Origin: Cymodocea nodosa
Lineage: Eukaryota; Streptophyta; Magnoliopsida; Alismatales; Cymodoceaceae
Direction of reading: 5' to 3'
Length of the DNA stretch: 64,000 nt
NCBI GenBank assembly: GCA_036874045.1
Contig: CM072335.1
Coordinates: forward strand, 24,683,501 to 24,747,500
Shown in pieces: positions 1 to 10,284 of this stretch. The notes under the pieces are model-generated. The model ran no database searches and was not told the origin of the DNA. It saw nothing but the letters and a program-made list of their open reading frames with translations. Numbering within the stretch: position 1 is the stretch's first letter; each line of letters begins with the position of its first letter. A program made the position numbers and the translations under genes.

Positions 1-550
1 GACAAAATTGATATAGATCCACCAATGGTTTTTAAAGATTGGGTCAACTAGACTTAATATGGCAACTTATTTAGATGGTCTAAGAAGAGATAGATCAAAT
101 TTATGAGCGCATAGAAAAGGTACTAGTGGAGAAGGATCAAGAAGAAAATTCTCTTGACCCATTCAAACTATGGAAACTTCCAAGAGAGAAGCCTAACACA
201 ATATGCTAATCCTTGGGCCAAAATCTTCTACAATAGATGAGTACCTATTGAGCCCAACAAGGAGATAGTTGTGATTTATGAATTCCAAGAAAATAGGTAA
301 ATAGAAGTAGGCTTCGGCTTAACAAAGTGGAATTAATGGATCTCTTTGACTAATTTTATAGCCTAGCAAGAAGCATTCTTGTTCAAAATTGATTTTATGC
401 TCCCTTTTAGGATATTGGCCCCCTTTTAGGATTAAGCCTAATGATGCTAGGAATACTCTAGGGTTGGATTTCCATATAAGTTTAGGCAACATTATTATAG
501 GCTAATGGATCTAGTGTTTCATGGGACATTAGATCTCAACATTCCTACCT
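1..550. other. Unrecognised sequence left of the hexamer array
   Basis: No reading frame longer than a few dozen codons and no recognisable protein, LTR or RNA gene is visible. The composition resembles the decayed transposon sequence to its right. It could be intron or intergenic remains. Confidence 0.3.
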
Positions 551-625
551 AAGGTCGAGGTTAAGGTTAATATTAAGATTGATGTTAAAGGTTAAGGTTG
601 AGGTTGAGATTAAAGTTAAGGTTAG
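551..625. repeat. Left remnant of the GTTAAG/GTTGAG hexamer array
   Basis: About 75 bp of the same degenerate hexamer (GTTAAG, GTTGAG, GATTAA variants) that fills 5015-7545. It directly abuts the left LTR of the copia element, so it is the other side of one array that the element split. Confidence 0.75.
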
Positions 626-762
626 TGGAAGTGGAAAACCCTTGTCTATTTCGTGTATTTCCTCTTACCAAACTTATATAGGTAATATATGAATACATAC
701 ATGTTGGACCAATATAACATAAATGGGTGATCTAGAGGTACATTATTCTTAAGTACATTTCA
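626..762 (-). repeat. Copia LTR (3' LTR on the minus strand)
   Basis: A 137-bp direct repeat of 4878-5014. On the minus strand it begins TGAAATGTAC and ends CACTTCCA, the TG...CA form of an LTR. It is preceded on that strand by the polypurine tract at 763-773. Confidence 0.88.
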
Positions 763-834
763 ACTCCCCTTTAAGTTGGAGCATATATATCAAACATGCC
801 TAACTTATTACATAAAACATCAAAATTTCTAATT

Positions 835-3800
835 CTAAGGTCTTTGATAAAGACATTTGCAAGTTGATATTCCAAGCATGTAAAAGGAGTAGACTCTTTT
901 CAATACGTTATCTTTAATAAAATGACAATCAACTTCAATATACTTGGTTCTCTCATAAAATATAGGGTTACTAGCAATATAGATAGTGACTTGATTGTCA
1001 TAATGCATAGGCATGAAAGTGTGTACTTTCACACTCAATTCATAAAGTAGTGTCTTTAGCTAGATATCTTAGAAGTAGCTTGAGACAGTTTCATATTCTA
1101 TCTTTGCACTTGACTTTGACACAACATTTTATTTCTTATTACAAGTCATAAGGTTTACTCCCATTTAGGTATAATAGTCTAAGGTAGATTTTTTATCAAG
1201 TTTATCTCCTGCATATCTAGCATCTAAGTAGGCTTTTACTTGTAAGTGACCATACTTTTTGTTAAAAAGGCATTTTTCAGGAGTCATCTTTAAGTAAGCT
1301 AAAACTCTGAGAGTACCTTACTAGTGGATAACTCTTGGTACATGCATGAATTGACTTAGAATATTGACAATGAATGTGATATCTGATCTTGTGATAGTTA
1401 AATATATGTTTACCTACTAGTCATCTATATCTTTCTGAGTTTTCAAATAATGGAGAAGTGTCATCATGAAAGGAATGATTTTTCTCTATAGGAGTCACCT
1501 CTGGCTTTCATCCTTTAAGACCAATCTCTCTCAACATGTTTAATACATACTTTTATTGTAAGAGAAATAGTTTTCCTATGGAGTAAGTAAACTCAACCCC
1601 TAAGAAGTATCATAGGGTGCCCATATATTTGGTGGTAAAATGTTTGTTCAAGAATTTTTTTGTATTATCTATACCTTGTTGATCATCACTAGTGAGTAAA
1701 ATATTATCAATGTAAACTATAAGGATGACAATGTCTCGAGAAGTCTTCTTGATGAATATAAAATGATCAACCTAACAACTTTTGAAACCATCACTCCACA
1801 TAACGTTGCTAAACTTGGCAAACTAAGCCTTAGGGTTTTGTTTGAGACCATAAAGTATTTTGTTCAACCTACATACATGATTTCTCCTAAGTAACATAAC
1901 TTGGAGGTTACTTCATGAACATCTACTCTTTTAAGTTACCATATAGGAATGTATTCTTGACATCAAGTTGACAAACATGTCAGAATTGATTGATAGCAAG
2001 AGATAATAAGACACAAACGAAATCAAGTCGGGTTACTAGAGAAAAAGTTTTAGAATAGTCAGTGGCAAACTCTTGAGAGAAACATTGGGCCGCCAGACAA
2101 GCTTTATACTTGTTAATGGAACCGTTAATGCGACGTTTGATGGTGAAAACCTATTAGTAAGAGACCACATTCACTCCTTTAGGGTAAGATACTAGATATT
2201 ACATTCCACGAGAAAGTAAAGCCTCCATTTTCTCATCTATAGTAGTCTTCCAATAAGCAATAGGGTGATCATCATGGGTGGTAGGTGGGTCAACCTCATA
2301 GCCTAAGTTAGAGGATGGAGTTAAGATAGTGGGAGCTCGTCATGATCGTCGAGTGTAGACCTGTAAGGGAGGAGAAGTTGTTGCATCTAACACAAGGGTA
2401 TCCTCCAATACAACAATTGAGTCACTACTAGCAAGTAGGGAACTAAGGACAGGAGTGTCAAGTCCCTCAACAGAGGTGGAACTAGTGATAAGGAAGTAGA
2501 ACTATGACTCAAAAAATGTAACATCCATAGAAGTGTAATATTTATGAGTAGGTGGATAGTAGAGCATATATCTCTTTTGAGTGTAAGAGTACCCAATAAA
2601 CAAACATTTGAGCATTTGAAGAGATAGTTTGTCAAGACTAAGAGAAAGGTCCTGGAGAAATGCTACACACCCAAAGACCTTGGAAGACAAGGAGAACAAC
2701 TTTTGATCTAGGTAAAGACAACTTTGGAGAATAACACTACTTAGGAGAGAGGAAGACATCTTGTTCATGAGGTAGACAATAGTAAGGATGACATCAGATT
2801 AGAAGTGTTTGGCAACATAGGCATGTAGCATGAGGGTGCATGTAACATCAAAGATGTGATATTTTCTCTTTGCAACCTTATTTTGTAGGGAAGTATATAA
2901 ACACGTGGTCTGATCTATGATGCCAAAAGAAGAGTAAATGGCTTGAAACTTGTACTACACATATTCTAGAGCATTATCAGTACACAAAATATTTGGACAA
3001 GCATTAAATTAGTTTTTAATTTCAGCCAAAAAAGTTTTGAATACATCAACTACAGTATGATGACCTTTAAGAAGATAAACTCAAGAAATACAAAAGTAGT
3101 TATTGATGAATACAATGTAATAGCGATGACTACCAACAGACTCGACACAATTAGGACTCCAAATATTATAATGAAGTAAATCAAACATATTTAAGGTTGA
3201 CGATAGACTTAACCACTTAAATGTAGTATGAGTGTGTTTTCTAAGCTGACGAGATACACACTGGAAGGGCGAAATAGATGTCTATGGAAGGGTCTGATGA
3301 AGTTTGTCTCAAGAGGGATGACCCAAGTGGTAGTGCAAGATGGAGGATTTTGTGCTCATCATATAAGCGACCAACCCTTGAGGTATGTGATCACAAACCA
3401 AAAAGTAAACATCATTATTGTGCTTACGTCCCAAACCAATCCTCTGACCTGTCTGCAAGTTTTGAAAGGTATAATGAAAAGGGAAAAATGGTACAGAATA
3501 GGATAATTGATTAGTAATGACACTAATGGACAAAAGGCTGAAAGAGAGATCAGGCACATAAAAGATGTTTAGTCATATTTGAGAGGAGACTTGGACCTCC
3601 CTTTTATTAGATACGGGGCATGAACAATCATCGACAATGGTGACAGTAGACTTGTCATTGAGATGAGATAGGTGGTTAAAGAGGGATAAAGTACCTAATA
3701 AGTGTGAAGAAGTGCCAAAGTCAATTGCCCAAGGCACATTGCTGAAGACAAAAGAGCGAAGCTAGTATCAATACCTGAGTGAGAAGTGGAGGTATGGGTG

Positions 3801-4056
3801 CTCATAGCACTAGATTGTCTACCTGTGAGATGGTAACAATGGGTCTTCCTGAAGCATCACTATTAGTGATAGCAGTAGACTCTATACTAGCGTGAGCCAT
3901 CATTGTTATAGCTAGATAGCTAGCCATGACAAGTTCTTCTCTATACTGTAGAAAAGTAGTCAAGTCTGTAGTTGGAGGTTGATAGCAATTGAGTTCATCA
4001 ATTAGACCATGTAGGATACTGTAATGCTCCTGACATGTCCTGTCACCTTGCTTCAA
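835..4056 (-). pseudogene. Copia gag-pol remains
   Basis: Broken frames on the minus strand match copia polyprotein parts in the normal order. At 3802-4056 is gag of the UBN2 type (QGDRTCQEHYSILHGLIDEL). At 3309-3557 is the GAG-pre-integrase end with LHYHLGHPS. At 2502-2768 is the integrase C-terminal part (FGCVAF, YYTSMDVTFFES). Around 2220-2270 the start of RT reads YWKTTIDEKMEA. At about 1701-1740 the RT active-site region reads VYIDNI where functional elements have YVDDI, so one catalytic Asp is replaced by Asn. At 835-1038 the RNase H end reads DNQVTIYIASNP and HIEVDCHF-like sequence. Frameshifts and stops separate the parts. It is not a host gene. Confidence 0.85.
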
Positions 4057-4863
4057 ATTGAAAATCTACTTATACTTGAAAAATCTCGAAAATATTTTTC
4101 TTGTGATCATAAGTTTTTCAAAGGTTATCCTAAATTTTCTTGGTAGGGTGTAATATAGCCACTCCACGTGTAATAATTGGTTTCATATTAGAGACCATCA
4201 AGACACAATCACTACATCAACCTTCGAATCCTTGTAGGCTTCATACTTGACATTTGGTGGAGGATTGTATAAATGATCTTCCTTGCAATAACCTTTGAGA
4301 ATAGTCTCAAAACTTTGTGCCCATAAAAGTAATTGGTTCTATGAATTTTTTTGTAATTCTAAGAAAGTTTTTGCTGAATAGATCTCATGAACCCAATGTA
4401 GCAAGACAATCACAACAAAAGGAAGAAGAAAAGAGTGGCAACTATTACTTGGTAAACTAGTGGACAAACCTTGTACCTAAAAATACAACACATGAAGGAG
4501 TGGTGGACAGACAACACCACCCTTTGGAAGGAGAGAGGACAAAGTTTGGAGGACTTACGAACTCAATTCGAAAGCTAGCCTTCTTGTGGTTGGAATGACT
4601 TCAACGAGATGTCAACTCAAGGGCATCACCCCTAGGAGAGGTCTATAGGCTAGTTGGAGATTGGTACCTAGAGTGGGAAGTGGCAATACAAGCTCTGTCA
4701 AAGCTACGAAGAAGGATTGACGATGGTCACGAAATGCAGATGATAGTTGTAGAGTGTGAAGACGAACCAATGATTGTTGGAGAAGGACCGATGGCTCATC
4801 ACTATGGATGGGGGCTTATGTCCATCAATGCTAGAGAGGGAAATCAAAGGTTCGCAATTGTCA

Positions 4864-4876
4864 GCTCTGATACAAA
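4864..4876 (-). other. Primer-binding site of the copia element
   Basis: The minus strand reads TTTGTATCAGAGC directly after the 5' LTR. It differs slightly from TGGTATCAGAGC, the initiator-Met-tRNA primer site common in plant copia elements. Confidence 0.75.
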
Positions 4877-4877
4877 G

Positions 4878-5014
4878 TAGAAGTGGAAAATCCTTGTCTA
4901 TTTCGTGTATTTCCTCTTACCAAGCTTACACAAGTAATATATGAATACATACATGTTGGACCACTATAACATAAGTGGGTGATCCAGAGGGACATTATTC
5001 CTAAGTACATTTCA
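4878..5014 (-). repeat. Copia LTR (5' LTR on the minus strand)
   Basis: A 137-bp partner of the repeat at 626-762, with 11 substitutions and no length difference by eye. Its outer edge passes straight into the hexamer array at 5015. Confidence 0.88.
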
Positions 5015-6808
5015 CAAGGTTGAAGTTAAAGGTAAGGTTAATGTTAGGATTAAAGTTGAGATTGAGGTTGATGTTAAGGTTAAGGTTGAAGTTCAAATTA
5101 ATGTTAAAGTTGAAGTTGAGTTTTAAGTTGAGGTTGAGATCAATGTTAAAGTTAAAGTTTATGGTTAAAATTGAGGTTTAGGTTAAAGTTAAAGCTAAGG
5201 TTAATGTTGATGTCAAGGTTAAAGTTAAGGTTGAAATTAAGATTAATATTATGGTTATGGTTAAATGTTGAGGTTAAGGTTAAAGGTTAATGTTACGGTT
5301 GAAGTTAATGTTGAGGTTGAGGTTAATGTTAAAGTTAAGGTTGATGTTAAGTTTAATGTTAAGATTAAGGTTTGCATTGAAGTTAAGGTTAAAGTTAAAA
5401 GTTGGGGTTAAAATTTAGGTTGAGGTTGATGTTAAGTTTAATGTTAAGGTTTAATTGAGTTTAAGGATAATGTTGAGGTTCAGGTTATAGTTAAAGTTGA
5501 AGATGATGTTAATGTTAAGGTTGAGGTTATGATTGAGGTTGAAGTTAAGGTTAAAGCTAAAGTTAAGATTAAGGTAGAAGTTGAAGTTATGATTGATGTT
5601 GAGGTGAAGGTTGAGTTTGAAGTTAATGTTATGATTGAGGTTAAGGTTAAAGTTAATGCTTAGGTTCTAGTTAAAGTTGAGGTTGATGTTGAGGTTTAGG
5701 TTAAAATTGAGTTAATGTTGAGGTTGAGGTTGTGATTAAAGTTGAAGTTGATTTTGAGGTTAAGATTAATATTAAGGTTGAGGTTGAGCTTAAGATTAAG
5801 GTTAAGGTGGAGGTTGAGGTTTAAGTTGTAATTAAAGTTAGGGTTAAGGTTGATGTTAAAGTTGGGGTTAATGTTAATGTTAATGTTAATGTTAGTGTTA
5901 GTGTTACAGTTAATGTTGAGATTGATGTTAAAGTTAAGATTAAAGTTGTTTAAAATTAAAGTTGAAGTTGAAGTTAATGTCATGTTTGAAGTTCAGATTA
6001 AGGTTAAGATTGAGGTTAATGTTTAAGTTGATATTAAGGTTAATGTTGAGATTAATATTAATGCTGATATAATGATTAAAGTTGAGTTTAAGATTATGGT
6101 TGAGGTTGAGGTTGAAGTTAAAGTTATAGTTGAGTTTATTGTTTAGGTTGAGGTTGAGGTTAAGATTGATGTTAAAGTTGAAGTTGAGATATTAAGGTTT
6201 TGGTTAAGGTTAACATTGAAGTTAAGATTGAGATTAAAGTTAATATTAAGGTTAATCTTGAGTTTAAGGTTAAGATTGAGGTTGATTTTGAAGTTAAGGT
6301 TAAAGTTGATGTTAACGTTGAGGTTGAGTTTAAGGTTAATGTTAAGATTAAGTTTGAGGTTAAGGTTAAAGTTAAAATGGATTTTAAGGTTGAGGTTAAA
6401 GTTAAATTTGAGGTTTAGGCATAGGTTTTGGTTAAGGTTAAGATTAAGGTTGATGTTGTGGTTGAGGTTGAGGTTTAGGTTCTAATTAAGGTTGAGGTTG
6501 AAGTTGAGGTTAAACTTAAGATTGAGGTTAAGATTAAAGTTAAACTTAAAATTAAGGTTAAGGTTGAAGTTAAGATTGAGACTAAGGTTTAGCATAAAGT
6601 TAAGATTTAGGTTGAGGTTGAGATTAAGGTTAAGGTGAAGTTAATTATAATGTTAAGGTTAAGATTAAAAGTTGAGGTTATGTTTGAAGTTCATGTTAAG
6701 ATTGAGGTTGAGGATAAGGTTAATGTTGAGGTTGATATTAAAGTTAATACTGAGATTGAGGTTGAACTTGAAGTTGAAGTTGAGGTTAAGGTTAAAGTCA
6801 ATGTTAAT

Positions 6809-6990
6809 GTTAAGGTTAAGGTCAAGGTTGAGGTTATGGTTAAAATTGTGGTTGAAGTTGAGGTTGAGGTTGAAGTTGAAGTTGAGGTTGATGTTAAGGT
6901 TAAGGTCAAGGTTGAGGTTATGGTTAAAATTGTGGTTGAAGTTGAGGTTGAGGTTGAAGTTGAAGTTGAGGTTGATGTTAAGGTTAAGGT
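6809..6990. repeat. 84-bp higher-order duplication within the hexamer array
   Basis: A block of 14 hexamers containing GGTCAAGGTTGAGG and TTAAAATTGTGGTTG occurs twice in tandem. Landmark positions 6821 and 6905 give a period of exactly 84 bp. The two copies look identical, so this step is younger than the array around it. Confidence 0.85.
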
Positions 6991-7115
6991 GGGGTTAATA
7001 TTAATGTTAATGTTAAGGTTAAGGTGGGGTTAATATTAATGTTAATGTTAAGGTTAAGGTGGGGTTAATATTAATGTTAATGTTATGGTTAAGGTGGGGT
7101 TAATGTTAATGTTAA
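6980..7115. repeat. 35-bp tandem repeat, about four copies
   Basis: The GGTGGGGTTAATATTAATG motif recurs with its GGGG at 6991, 7026, 7061 and 7096, a constant 35-bp period. That is one base short of six hexamers. The last copy has small changes. Confidence 0.85.
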
Positions 7116-7545
7116 GTTTAATGTTGAGTTTAAGGTTAAGGTTGAGGTTGAAGTGTGATTAAAGTTGAAATACAAGTTATGGTTGAGATTAAGGATAAGG
7201 TTAAAATTAAGGTTGTAGTTAAAGTTGTGGTTTAGGTTAAAAGTTGAGGTTGAGGTTAAGTTTAAAGTTGAGATGGAAGTTGAGGTTGAGCTTGTGCTTA
7301 AGGTTGAGGTATAGGTTAAAATTAAAATTAATGTTGAGATTGAGGTTGAGGTTAAAGTTATAGTTAATGCTAAGGTTAAGATTAAAGTTATGGTTAAGGT
7401 TGCAGTTTAGGTTAATGTTAAGTTTGAGGTTGAAGTTGAGGTAGATGCTGAAATTAAAATTAAGGTTGAGATTGAGGTTAAAGTTAATGGTAAGGTTATG
7501 TTTAAAATTAATATTTAGGTTTCAATTAAGGTTAGTGTTCTATAT

Positions 7546-8520
7546 TTTTAATGGATTCTTAGGTTAGGACATTATTGTATGGTTGTGTGTTTGATGTCAT
7601 TATAAAAATTATTAAAGTAAAAACCCACTTGGGTGGATTAGAATCAGATAAATAAATCTTTGAAGTTTCAACGAAAAAAAATGAGGATGAAGTAGAGAAA
7701 TAAGAAGGATTAGAGACGGGGAAATTTATTGGAGAGTTTGAGCCTAGAGACAAATTTCATACTCAAACTCGGTGTCTTGAGAATGTGTTTGAATTGTTGC
7801 TTCACTTGTGAATGGGGAGGCAGTTAAGAGCATTCAGAAAATTAGAGTGATAAGACATGGTAATACAGAGTGATGAGAACAAAATAGATTATTGTGGGGT
7901 GATAAATGGGTTAATGGAGGGTTTTTGAAGGAAGAAAAGGGGAATGACCGGTAAGATACACCAAAGAGAAATTGTTAACAGAGCAATACTTAAACATTGA
8001 TGAATCCAAACCCTTGTTTGATGTGTGACTGTCTAACGTTGTGAAATGGAAAGGTAGCAACATAGGCTATCTAAAAATGACATTCACATCGCAGTTATTG
8101 CTATGACATTACTGTGCATATGCTTTGGATTGATATGCTTTTTGGGCAAGTGCACTCGCATTCCATTGTAATTTGATGTAAAATTTCTCTGTTTACGTCA
8201 TTATGTTCCAGCTTCATTATATCCTGACATAAATGTGGTGGATTTCTTTTATAAGATTGCTGAGTATTAGAGGTATAATGTAATGAATAGTAATGAAGCA
8301 TCTTAAATTAACATATACTAGCCTGTAGTCTGCTAGTGACATGTGCATAGTAGCACATGGCTAGTCTCTGAAACACATTTGTATCTATAATCTATTGCCT
8401 AATAAACTATGGCAGTGATAAATTTTGGCTGCTGTCTTTTTTTCCCTGAGTTTAAATAGTGGTGATATTATTGTAATTTGTAAATTTGTTTATCTCACTT
8501 CTGCATGGACTATATCTTTT
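7546..8520. other. Non-coding sequence between the array and the MKK6 exons
   Basis: No gene, long frame or recognisable transposon is seen. If the exons at 8824-9070 belong to a full gene, this stretch would be part of its intron. Confidence 0.4.
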
Positions 8521-8711
8521 ACATAGTTGCACAGTAGTAATCGTGCCATGCCGAGATCCATTTTTGGCTTGGCATTATGAATTTATTCCCAACACCACTA
8601 TAATCATGAAAAAGCACATAGTTGCACAGTAGTAATCGTGCCATGCCGAGATCCATTTTAGGCTTGGCATTATGAATATATTCCCAACACACCACTATAA
8701 TCATGAAAAAG
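8521..8711. repeat. 95-bp tandem duplication
   Basis: The segment starting ACATAGTTGCACAGTAGTAA occurs at 8521 and again at 8616, with two or three small differences in the second copy. It lies about 110 bp upstream of the penultimate MKK6 exon. Confidence 0.85.
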
Positions 8712-8823
8712 CCTTAGATGAATGTGCTTTGTTGTGAAATGCACTAATATTCCATTTGCACCCATAATTTGTTCAAGAAAATTTCTTCTGTTTCTCATTG
8801 TTTTGGACTTCATTCATTTGCAG

Positions 8824-9070
8824 CCTAAGGAAGAAACCGGAAGATAGAATGTCTTCTTTGGATCTCCTGGTTAGTTCCACTTTTCTGTTAGAATTGAAGT
8901 TGAAGTTGGGGAACCAGAATTGATTTCTGTTATTTATTTTATTGCATCTTGGGGATTGAAATTGTTTTTTATTTCAGGATCATCCATTCATAAAGAAATT
9001 TGAAGACAGTGACATTGATTTTGGAATTCTCGTTGGAAGCCTTGAACCTCCTCTGAATGTGCAGATGTAA
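8824..9070 (+). CDS. MKK6: MAP kinase kinase MKK6-type, last two exons only
   Basis: Two exons, 8824-8869 and 8978-9070 (stop TAA), are joined by a 108-bp GT-AG intron (GTTAGT...TTTCAG). The first encodes [15 protein letters not shown] after a split Cys codon; the second encodes [20 protein letters not shown] through [10 protein letters not shown]. This matches the C-terminal end of kinase subdomain XI plus the short tail typical of plant group-A MKK6 proteins ([20 protein letters not shown] type). MKK6 acts in the MAP kinase cascade that drives phragmoplast expansion in cytokinesis. No other kinase subdomain was found upstream in the window; 8 kb of repeats lies there. The piece is therefore either the end of a gene with a very long intron or a truncated copy. 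The intact frame and splice sites favour the first, weakly. Confidence 0.75.
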
Positions 9071-10284
9071 TGCTGAATGTAAAATTTATATTAGTGTCTA
9101 GTCTGCAATTTATAATGAACAATCATGTTGATAGGCAATGCAAATTTAATCTTTGTCGGCGGCAGGCAGATTTCCAATCAAGAAATTTACGTCGTGTGAT
9201 CTTGCGTGATTGTTCTTATCTGCTGTGTTTTTGTTGCAATCAACTTTCACAAAGGAACTTCTAATTATATGCTCCTTTGTTACGTTATGCTCATGCTTTG
9301 AATCGTTAAATTACTCGAGCACGAACTGAGAATAAAATGCTAGATTGGATGTAATGACCGCATACTTTTCATGACTTACATATTGTGTGAAAAGTGCTGG
9401 GCGACTGAGAGGTTTGTGCTCTTACTAGGCGGGAGTGAAAAAACTAACGGTACGAGAAAAGGGAGTCACTTGAGAAGTTTATTGATAGATGGAATTATTG
9501 TGACATTGATCTGTCTTGAATTGATTGCTTTGCTGATAGAAGTTTGAATGTTTATAATTATTGCGAGGAATGATTTATAATTGTAAATTGAAAGCTATCT
9601 ATAATGGTGAAGTTACAAGGAAAGGTTACTCGTTAATTATTGTGAATAAGCTACATTCGTTACACTTCGTGTGTAAACAACTAGAAAGAAAAAGGCTAGA
9701 ATCGAAATCTCAATGTAATGGAAAACTTGGATGCAGTCTACTTGATTTGCATGCTAAAAATGCACGAATGTTATTACCGTAGAAGCTTTTTTGTAACTTT
9801 GATATTTAACATATGTAACGTGAATTGACTTTTATATAACATGGTATCACCACATATGTAATAAGAATGTGGTTCAAAAGATAGAAGCTTTTTTGTAACA
9901 TGATATTTAGCATGTAATATAAATGAAGTTGAATATATTACGATTTAACCATATAGATGTAACAAATGTTTTGGTAATACAATTTTCAACATATATGGAT
10001 GAATGAATATAATGTAAGATGGATGGATATGTAATAAGTCATGGTTTAGGTATGGAATAGAGTAAATAAAATGGTTCAGTCAAAATATGGATGGAATTTT
10101 CTAACCACATATTTTGACATATATACACGAACAGGCCATCTTGACAGTTTAAAAAGCACAGCCTGCTATCAAGATAAGCTAAGTTGACTTTCTACAATCT
10201 AAGCACTTTCCAGTTTCCAATGTAAAATTTCAACCCAAGGTGCCGTGGTCACCCTTTCTCAAAAAGAGATGGACTGGTCATTAT
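9071..10284. other. Region between the convergent MKK6 and MSH2 3' ends
   Basis: AT-rich sequence expected to hold the two 3' UTRs and polyadenylation regions. No coding sequence or transposon was recognised. A short near-repeat (TAGAAGCTTTTTTGTAAC) occurs near 9780 and 9882. Confidence 0.4.

Larger units (their letters stand above)
626..5014 (-). mobile_element. Ty1/copia LTR retrotransposon, complete but decayed
   Basis: The 4389-bp element is bounded by two 137-bp direct LTRs (626-762 and 4878-5014). Read on the minus strand, the 5' LTR at 4878-5014 is followed by a primer-binding site like the initiator-Met type (4864-4876, TTTGTATCAGAGC), and a polypurine tract (763-773, AAAGGGGAGT core) sits before the other LTR. 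Copia-type gag, GAG-pre-integrase, integrase, RT and RNase H remnants follow in the standard copia order. Many stops make it non-autonomous now. By eye the LTRs differ at 11 of 137 positions, about 8 percent, so the insertion is not recent. It lies inside the hexamer array. No clean 5-bp target duplication could be read because both flanks are repeat. Confidence 0.88.
5015..7545. repeat. Degenerate hexamer satellite, GTT(A/G)A(A/G) units
   Basis: About 2.5 kb consists almost wholly of hexamers such as GTTAAG, GTTGAG, GTTAAA, GTTGAA and GTTAAT in irregular order, with occasional single-base slips. The plus strand carries nearly all the G and almost no C. The array reads as long low-complexity frames (Val-Lys-Val-Glu or Leu-Arg-Leu-Lys on plus, Asn-Leu or Thr-Leu repeats on minus); these are by-products of the period, not genes. 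It is not the plant telomere repeat TTTAGGG. Local higher-order duplications occur at 6809-6990 and 6980-7110. Its original length included 551-625. Confidence 0.9.

Noticed and set aside
6200-7033. Long plus-strand frames coding Val-Lys-Val-Glu or Leu-Arg-Leu-Lys repeats
   Set aside because: They exist in several frames at once because a 6-bp period keeps frames open. There is no splice or start context and no known protein family.
5015-7545. Interstitial telomere array
   Set aside because: The unit is GTTAAG/GTTGAG; the plant telomere unit TTTAGGG and the TTAGGG form are not its consensus.
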